From Gigaspora rosea (Eukaryota; Glomeromycota; Glomeromycetes; Diversisporales; Gigasporaceae), in contig QKWP01001939.1 of the NCBI GenBank assembly GCA_003550325.1, positions 16,765-80,764 on the forward strand: a DNA stretch of 64,000 bases. The letters are read 5' to 3'. The notes beneath the pieces are model-generated. The model was not told the origin of the DNA. It saw only the letters and a list, made by a program, of their open reading frames with translations, and did no database searches. Positions 56,950 to 64,000 of the stretch are shown here, piece by piece. Numbering within the stretch: position 1 is the stretch's first letter; each line of letters opens with the position of its first letter. Both the position numbers and the translations under genes were made by a program.

Positions 56950-59480
56950 TTTTGTTGGTTTTTGGATAAATACAAAAAAAAAGAAAAAAAATAGAACTTT
57001 TGGTTAATAAAAAGTGGAAAAGACATCTTGGTTAAGTCAAACTATTCTGTGTGTGACTATGTCAGATGACTTGCAAAATTACTATATTGTTTAGAAGTAA
57101 CTTTCTCTTTAGACAACTAAAGCTAGTAATTATAATAGTATATACCACCAAATAATAAAGAAGTTGCAAAATCAGTTTAACAGAGAATTGTCAAAAAAGT
57201 GGGTCAAGAATTCCAAAGGAATCAATATGTTACTTTCAATTATGTTCCTAACCAAACTTTTAACAAAAAACTTTCAAGTTCATAGTATAAAAAACTTTCA
57301 TTATATAAATAACTAAATAAACAAGAGTTTATAGATTCATATAGAGTAATTAACCCAGATAGCAAGAAATACACTTGGTCAAATCAGAATCAAAGTTCAA
57401 GAATAGATCAAATTTGGATCTAAAAGAGCTTGGTCTAGAAATTATGGAGGCCAAAATAAGGATATAAGTATATAGATAAATAGTGATTATAATGCAGCTA
57501 TAGTGAAAATCTACCTTGAGCATTTGGTAAAAAGAATCTGTTTACAATAAAGCAATATAAACAAAAAAAAACAATTTATCTGTATAACAAGGCAAGTACA
57601 GAAGATTGGAAAAATTATACTATAGTACTACAAAGATTTCTAGAATATAGTCAGACTCTAAAGAAAATAAAATTAGCAGAAACAGAAATCAGTATAGGAA
57701 AAAAAAAATTAGATTAAGCTTAGGATATTATTTACAATACAATAATAAAAGTGGCTAACCAAACTTTATCAAGAAAAAAAGTATTAAATACAGACTGTAG
57801 CAAAAAAAAATCTAAGACAAAAACATATTTGAAAAAAGCATATTGGAGCTGGCAGGATTATCAGAAATATTCATAATAACAAAATATTCCAACTAAATAA
57901 TAGTGCAATAGTAATAGCAAATGATACCATTTTGAGTATAATTAAAACTCTAGATTTAAAAATAGATATATTGCAAGTACAAAACTTAGATAAAGGAGAG
58001 TAGGATCTGAGAGACTGAAAAAAATTTTGGAAAAAAAATGCTTAGTAGAGAATACAAAAAATACAAGAAAATTCAGAAAAAATCAAAAAGCGATATGAAA
58101 TGATAGTTAATAACAAGAACCAGATATTAACTAACCTATTAAATAAGCTATATAACATAATTGTGATTAACAAAATAGTACTAGAAAAACAAGATCACAG
58201 TCAAGAACTCATCACAGAAACTGAAAAAGTCTTGTTTTATATGGAAAAACATTTTCAAAATCAGTACAAAAAAAAATACTTATTTCCCAAGCATGGGCAA
58301 AAATCTACAAACTCTTAAATTATATACAAGAAAATTGCTATAAGCATCTTTTGCAAGAAATATCAAAGATAAAATAAAACCAAATGCTAAGCAGCTTGAG
58401 TTTAAAATTAGTATCAGGCATTTCAGGAATAACTTATATTCTAATTAAAAAAGCATGTAGCAAAATATACACTATTTTTAAAAATTTTGCTTTGGCATAT
58501 ACAAACTGGTTTAGTTTTATATAAGTAGAAAATGGCTTAAACTATATATAATTTTCAAAAATGAAGAGTGGAGTTATAATTTTCCACTCTAATTAGCAGA
58601 AAATTCTAACTTATTGGTTTACAGCCAAAAGGAAGGACAGTGTTTGGCAATAATATAAAACCCATTGTACTCTTGAAAAATGTATTACAAAAATTTTTAC
58701 AATACACTTTTCAAGATTTTTCAAGAAAACACAGCACTTAAAGGATATAATTTTGCAGGACTTTCAGGTTGCTTGACAAAGGCTTCAATATATATTATAA
58801 ACTCAATTATAGAAAAAGCAATGAAAAAAGGAAAAGAGCTATAAATACTTTTGCAAGACATACAAAAAGCTTTTAACTCGGTCTCTCTGGTTATATTAAA
58901 AATAGCTCTTGTGCAACTAAAGCTTTCAGTTACAGCAACTAACTTTATTTTAGAACATTTAGGTAAATATTAGATAAAGATTATTATAGCTCTAGGACTT
59001 AGCAAAGATTTTAAAACTATAGATAAAATAGACCAGAATAAAGTAGTATCATTTTTGGTCCAGAGAGTCTTTTACAATTTGCTTCTTTGTTATATCAAAA
59101 GAAAACTAATCTTGGCTATGATTTGAGCTTAGAAAAGAATAAAATATATTCTAGGAATTATTTAACCAAATGTGCATTGAATGCTTATACAGATAATACA
59201 ACATGGATAGCTAGTAACAAGCACCAATTAAAAGCAATTATAAAGATTGCAGAGGAGTTCTAAAAGATAAATGATATTAAAATTAATTTTAAAAAGTCTA
59301 TACTTGTAGTTTTTAACTCAAAAGAGGAAAAGTCAATTTATGTTATTATGAAATAAAATCATAGCAGAAAGTAAAAGCACTTTAGTATAGTTTTTAGACA
59401 TTTGGCTGAATCATAAAAGAAATAAGAAGCTCATCAAAGCAAAAGCAAAATAGATTATATAGCAATTTTGCAAAATACTA
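56950..59480 (+). mobile_element. degraded LINE with dead reverse transcriptase
   Basis: Plus-strand scraps in LINE order: TWSNQNQSSRIDQIWI at about 57360-57420 (end of an APE endonuclease), then an HFQNQYKKK spacer at 58250, then reverse-transcriptase words NFAGLSGC (about 58750), ILLQDIQKAFNSVSL (about 58850-58890), IDQNKVVSFL (about 59035) and AYTDNTTWIAS (59182-59210). The catalytic Asp of the KAFD motif is read as N and the second Asp of the YxDD box is also N, besides many stops. It is dead. Likely the same LINE family as at 35870-41100. Confidence 0.72.
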
Positions 59481-59494
59481 TACATCGGGTGAAT

Positions 59495-59641
59495 TTTTTG
59501 GGTTCAGATTTGTGCAGATTTCTAAAAAAAAACAATAATTAAAAATTTGCAAAGAACTGCAACCCTACAACTATACTTAAAGAAATTTTTTTTGTAAATT
59601 CTGTGAAGATTTTAAAAAATGCATAAATCTGCACAGGCCAG
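59495..59641. mobile_element. hAT-like MITE
   Basis: Ends with TTCAGATTTGTGCAGATTTC and GCATAAATCTGCACAGGCC are inverted repeats. Flanks GGGTGAAT and GGGTGAAA match at 7 of 8 positions. 147 bp, no ORF. Confidence 0.55.
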
Positions 59642-59985
59642 GGGTGAAATAGCCAAAAGCGAATAAAAATAAATTACTATATGCTTGCCTAAATATTAAT
59701 GCTAGCTAAATTTTCATATATTAAAAGAATATATTCAAATATTTATAATATTTATACTATTTTAACAATGTAATTTATAATTATTTTATTACAAATATAT
59801 AATATGATATAATAATAATAATATAAAAAATTAAAAAAAAATGAAATTTATTTTATAGTGCTATGGTATTATAATGCAATAGCACTCTAGTGCTATGGTT
59901 TTATATATAATTTATTATATATAATTTCTATATTATATATGAGTCTTGTGAACGGATTGGTTATGCAAATGATAGCACATAGCTA
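59642..59985. other. AT-rich spacer
   Basis: Very AT-rich (ATAATAATAATATAAAAA-type sequence) with a doubled TAGTGCTATGGT word at about 59858-59900. No gene. Confidence 0.4.
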
Positions 59986-59989
59986 CGTA

Positions 59990-60185
59990 ATCAGTACACA
60001 ATTAAATTAGAGACTAGTTAGAGTATAGCAGATCCGTATAGTATAGGAAATGATAGAGCAAATCTGTATAGTATGAGAATCATCGATTTTTATGTAAATT
60101 TATTGTTTCAAGATCAGTATAGTATAGGTGAGCAGATCCGTATAGTATATGCTGAATTTAAAATCTATACTATACCGATCAGTTA
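59990..60185. repeat. repeats of GCAGATCCGTATAGTATAGG
   Basis: Four direct, degenerate copies of GCAGATCCGTATAGTATAGG at about 60028, 60060, 60108 and 60132, and an inverted copy (TATACTATACCGATC) at about 60166-60180. Confidence 0.7.
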
Positions 60186-60199
60186 TAATTCCTAACCCT

Positions 60200-60270
60200 A
60201 AGGGTACAGACATTTATCAGGTGATTTACGGCTAATAAGAGGCCTACCCCCCTCCCCCCACCTGACATAA
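60200..60270. mobile_element. one-ended Tourist-like MITE relic
   Basis: TAAGGGTACAGACATTTATC then AGGTGATT, AGAGGCCTACCCCCC and TCCCCCC match the right end of the MITE at 44593-44744 in reverse complement. The other end was not found. Confidence 0.5.
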
Positions 60271-61064
60271 ATCTGATTGGCTAATTTTAACTATAAAATT
60301 CTATGCATGACTTCGCTTAGCACCTTGCGCATAAATTAATATATCTTGTTTTATAGATAAACTACAAAACAATTTAACCCGAGTACGTATCAATTTTTTT
60401 AACATTATTTTGTGTACGGTTCTATCTCACTAAATACCATCTAATTTGAAGAAATTTATACTCAAATAGTACTGCAATATCTGGGCGAATATATGGTTGT
60501 AAGTAGTTCCATAACAAGGTTTATAGACCTTTTTCAAATTTCCGTAATACGTATCAGTAATATCAATAACTAATTTATCCTTTGTTTAGATGAATTCGAA
60601 ACAACTGAATATTCGGAATTAACTTATTTAATAAAAAAATTTTTTTTAAATCTAAAACCAAACAATTTCTAAATTTTAACTACTGTATTATATAAGAGAA
60701 CCTCTTCAAAAGTAAACCCACCACGAGATTTTTATTAATAAAAAGTATTTTCAAATGGCTAAACGCCTACGTATTATAAATACAAAGCAAGCTTACTTTT
60801 TTTCACGATATAATCTACTACGTATTGTATACTTGCATTTAAGTAGAAGTGAACTATTACGCATTCATACGTATATGTATTCGTGTGCATGCATTTAAAT
60901 GCATTCATATGCATTTTTAAGTCATATCACACATATATCTTATTCGTCATGAAATTATTAATCTGCATTTAAAGTCAAGAATCATATTTTAATTTCAAAT
61001 CTAAAGTAGAAATAAAAAAATAGCAATTTATAATAGAAAAAAGCCAAACGTTATAACATTTATA
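60271..61064. other. AT-rich spacer
   Basis: 60840-60950 has a run of ATGCATTTAAATGCATTCATATGCA-like palindromic words. No gene or defined element. Confidence 0.4.
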
Positions 61065-61163
61065 CAACACCGACATCTGGATATAACGACATTATGCTAT
61101 ACCGACATTTTTTTAAAAAATTTACTAATGTCTCAAAAATGTCGATATAACCAGATTGACGTG
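61065..61163. mobile_element. very short Tc1/mariner-type MITE
   Basis: Left end CAACACCGACATCTGGATAT and right end ATATAACCAGATTGACGTG are inverted repeats flanked by TA. 99 bp. Confidence 0.6.
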
Positions 61164-61760
61164 TACTTAAATTAATATTGTATACAGTCCATAGTGATAG
61201 TAGTCTGGCACAGGATTAATCATAATTCAAGTCCACGATCGAGAAAAAAAAATCAATTGACCCTAATATATAATTCAAAACAATGTGATCATTTAATGCT
61301 ATTATTTAAAGTAACTTAAATCGGAAAAGACTAAGCAATCCTGGATCTTTCCGTTTTGGCATAAGATTTCTTGGTAATTAAAAGTAGAATTCTGTAAATG
61401 TTGCCATGGTACCGTTGAAACACAGTGCCAAGCACAGGGACGGGTGTTATATTATTAGTATAGTACCAAGTATAAGAATCAAAGAAAACTACTTGGGCGA
61501 AATAAAATAATACTAAAAAAAAAAACAATTATACTTAAAGGAAATAGTAAGTCAGAGCTCCATAAATGATAATAATATATGCGATTAATGTTAAAGAGAA
61601 ACGTGATTCATTAGTGTAAATGTAATGAAAAAAAAAGAATAAATAAAAATGCTTACCATAGTATGATTAAATCTCCCACTTGTTATCTTATATTTTCGAA
61701 ATTGTAGAGACCTTTTTGTTTGTTAAGCATTAAATTACCTTACAAGCACCTACATTAAAA
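61164..61760. other. upstream region of the DDE-like gene
   Basis: AT-rich. The minus-strand open frame at 61331-61528 has an ordinary-looking composition but no domain and lies close to the promoter side of the next gene, so I do not call it. Confidence 0.35.
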
Positions 61761-64000
61761 ATGCAAACATTTCTTTCCACTCCAAAATTTGATAAAAAGT
61801 ATATTTATAAAAGTCCTCAAACTACTTTTCATAAATTTACTAACGCATTTGCCTATTATAAAATGGCTTCGTTGGGTTCTCCATCTCCTGATAAAAAAAT
61901 TTTATGTGAAGAATGCAACCACGAATGGAATTTAGTTAAAAAACTTTCTCAAGAAGAAATCGAAGATAAAATATTTAATTATCTAAATACCCCAGTACAG
62001 TTGCGAGGATGTACAACGCACGTTCCAAATAAACAATCTCTGCCATCATCGTCATCGTCATCGTCGTTACCACTTGAACCTCCAAAATCTGATGAACCAA
62101 TCTCTTATAATGCCGTAGCGCAAAAAGAAGCGTTTGCTAAAAAAAAAGAGTTAGAAAAAGAATTGGTCGAATTACAAGCTATGACAAGAATTACTACTAA
62201 TCCTGAATATTATAGAAGTTTTTCTTCTCAGGTTTCTGATATACAAAAAAGTATTAAAAGTCAAGATGTTCGGTTAGAAAATTTAAAAAGACACGCGGCA
62301 AGTCAAAGAAAATCGCAAGAAAAAAAAAAAAAACTGCTTGAGGAAGAGCAATTAGTTGTAAGGTATGATTCTCCCGGTCGTCCCCCCTTACTTTTCGAAT
62401 ACCCCGATCTACACGACCACATACACTCTTGTATTGAATTTGGAGAGGCTGATGCTCAAAGGCGGCGTGAAATCATTAAAGTCAGAACGATTAATCACCT
62501 TCGCAGCTCATTAGAGGAAAAATACAATGAGTATTTGTCACGTACAACTACACGAAATTATATTTTGCCCCGAAACAATCGTAACCTTTCAGCACGAGCT
62601 CACCATCATCCAGCTTTAGTTGGAATTGCGGGAGTTAGCAGGGATGAAAAAAAAGATCATATTGATGGGCACTATTGTTTGGCATCAGTAAAAAATGCCA
62701 GAAACTTCGTCTCTGTCTTTGCTGACCAATCCGTTATACTGTCGCAAGACGACAAAGCAAAGGTATCTGTTGGTGTTCCTGCCGTAGGAAGACATTTCGA
62801 GACAATGCAAACAGTTCTTGAACCTGTGTCAGTACCTGATCATGATTTTCCAATCGGATCTTCACAAAAATTAGTACCATCTGTCTATTTGTTAATCAAT
62901 CCAAAGGAAACTGATGAATCATTAAGAGTTGGTCAAATTGCAATTTTTATTAGAGCACAGTGGCACCTTGGTTCTTCTTCTGCTACGCACATGACAGACA
63001 TTTTGTCGTTGGTTGCTAATGAAAGGTTCGATAAGATTTTCAGGTTAGAGTGTTAAATTGATATACTGTATTTAAATTCAGATTTAGCAATTTGACTTTA
63101 ATCATCACCTGTTCAAAAGAACGTTTTAACCGTTTTTTTTTTTTTCCATTTCTATTTCAGGTATAAAGATGAGGTCAAGCCATTGTGGGTTCTTTTGGTT
63201 GATGGTGGACCGGATGAAAATCCGCGGCATTTCAAAAATATCATTCAATATTGTAAGTTATTTCGCCATCTAAACTTAGATTATTTAACAATTCGTACTC
63301 ACGCTCCGGGCCAGTCGGCATATAACCCAGTCGAAAGGAGTATGTCATCACTATCTAGAAAAGTCGCTGGGATTACTTTACCAATTAATCATTTTGGAAA
63401 CCACTTGGATTCTCAAGGAAATGTGCAGAATTATGAACTTGGACTTCAAAATTTTCGTCACGCCGGCCAGACGCTCGCTGAATTGTGGCGAAGAGACCCT
63501 ATTTATGGAAAGCCAGTTTTTGCTGAATATGTTGATAGTGAAGATGATGATGAAGAGAACAATGAAAATAATGATGACTTATCTGTGCCCTGGTCTTGGA
63601 TCGAAAATCATTGTAACATCTGTCAATACTCCTTGGATATTCGAAAATGTAATGATCTATCATGTTGTTCCCCTAAACGGGCTGAGGAAGCTGCTGCATT
63701 ATTAAGCATAAACAATGGGTTTTTGCCTCCATTAATTAAAGGAAAGGATGGCCACTATTTAAATGCAATTCATACTTTAGAATACTTTGATTCCATTAAA
63801 ATCCCAACATATGACGCACACCTCCCATCTTTTTCTGAAGAAAACTATGCTAGACGATGTTGTACTTTTTGCAAAAAATACTTTCCTACACTTTCTTTTC
63901 TTACCAAACACCGAAGATTTGCTCATCCTAGCGCCAGGGGTAGACGATCAGGCAAACCTCAACTTGAATCAAATTCAAGTACTGCCGAAAGCTTTTCCAT
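61761..64000 (+). CDS. DDE-transposase-like protein with C2H2 finger (3' cut off)
   Basis: Exon 1 is 61761-63043, followed by a 117-base GT-AG intron; exon 2 runs from 63161 past the window end. About 707 residues are visible without a stop. N-terminal: a CEECNHEW CxxC knot near residue 49, a Ser-rich linker, then a long charged coiled coil (about 125-200). Core: HHHPALVGIAGVSRDEK, DHIDGHYCLASVK, SQDDKAKVSVGVPAVGR (D330/D331), KLVPSVYLLINP, then across the intron LLVDGGPDENPRH (D442) and HAPGQSAYNPVERSMSSL (E486). D, DGGPD and NPVER are the layout of an RNase H-like DDE catalytic triad, and all three acids are present. C-terminal: CNICQYSLDIRKC, then CCTFCKKYFPTLSFLTKHRR-FAHP, a C2H2 finger. 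Many copies of this type are known to me in Glomeromycotina. No terminal repeats were found upstream, so it may be domesticated or its ends lie elsewhere. The ATG at 61761 is the first in frame; the M at residue 35 is an alternative. Confidence 0.8.

Noticed and set aside
1..64000. organellar (mitochondrial) origin because of the low GC
   Set aside because: Spliceosomal-type GT-AG introns, nuclear gene families and many nuclear transposon types argue for nuclear DNA; no rRNA, tRNA cluster or respiratory gene was seen.

Overview
The window is extremely AT-rich eukaryotic nuclear DNA. Genes have short GT-AG introns (about 44 to 331 bases), and between them lie many nested transposons and foldback repeats. 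Several protein families look like those I know from arbuscular mycorrhizal fungi (Glomeromycotina, Rhizophagus-like): Sel1-repeat proteins, a coiled-coil/zinc-ribbon-like expanded family, proteins ending in a restriction-nuclease-like 'GE' domain, and a DDE-transposase-like family. That assignment is inference from sequence style and remembered families, not from a search. All spliced models below were built by eye from reading frame, phase and splice signals.

Layout. 1-5.3 kb: foldback composites and small terminal-inverted-repeat elements, no gene. 5.35-6.94 kb: a complete hAT transposon outline with 8-bp target duplication and a relic transposase end. 7.6-8.2 kb (-): Sel1-repeat pseudogene. 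8.9-11.3 kb (-): a seven-exon gene with a nuclease-like C-terminal domain. 11.3-20 kb: gene-poor, with an assembly gap in poly-T, a 1.1-kb solo LTR and decayed elements. 20.1-22.6 kb (+): a six-exon gene of the same C-terminal domain type. 23.1-24.6 kb (+): frameshifted member of an expanded family. 25.0-25.4 kb (-): small repeat-containing acidic protein. 27.7-28.6 kb (+): BTB (T1-type) protein. 29.0-30.0 kb (-): five-exon Maf-like nucleotide pyrophosphatase. 30.5-31.6 kb (+): glycosyltransferase-like pseudogene. 32.7-33.4 kb (-): DUF4604/KIAA1143-like protein. 35.9-61 kb: a transposon graveyard with two dead LINEs, an LTR retrotransposon nested three deep, a 1.4-kb hAT element and giant inverted-repeat arrays. 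61.8 kb to the window end (+): a DDE-transposase-like protein with a C-terminal C2H2 finger, cut off by the window edge.

The genes do not form an operon or pathway. The Maf-like and DUF4604 genes are housekeeping islands. The two nuclease-like genes and the DDE-like gene belong to multigene families probably derived from, or acting against, mobile DNA. The most striking structure is the 41.7-47.5 kb nest: a Tourist-like MITE holds a second element, which holds an LTR retrotransposon, which holds another MITE; beside these the outer MITE also carries a foldback inserted inside a foldback.
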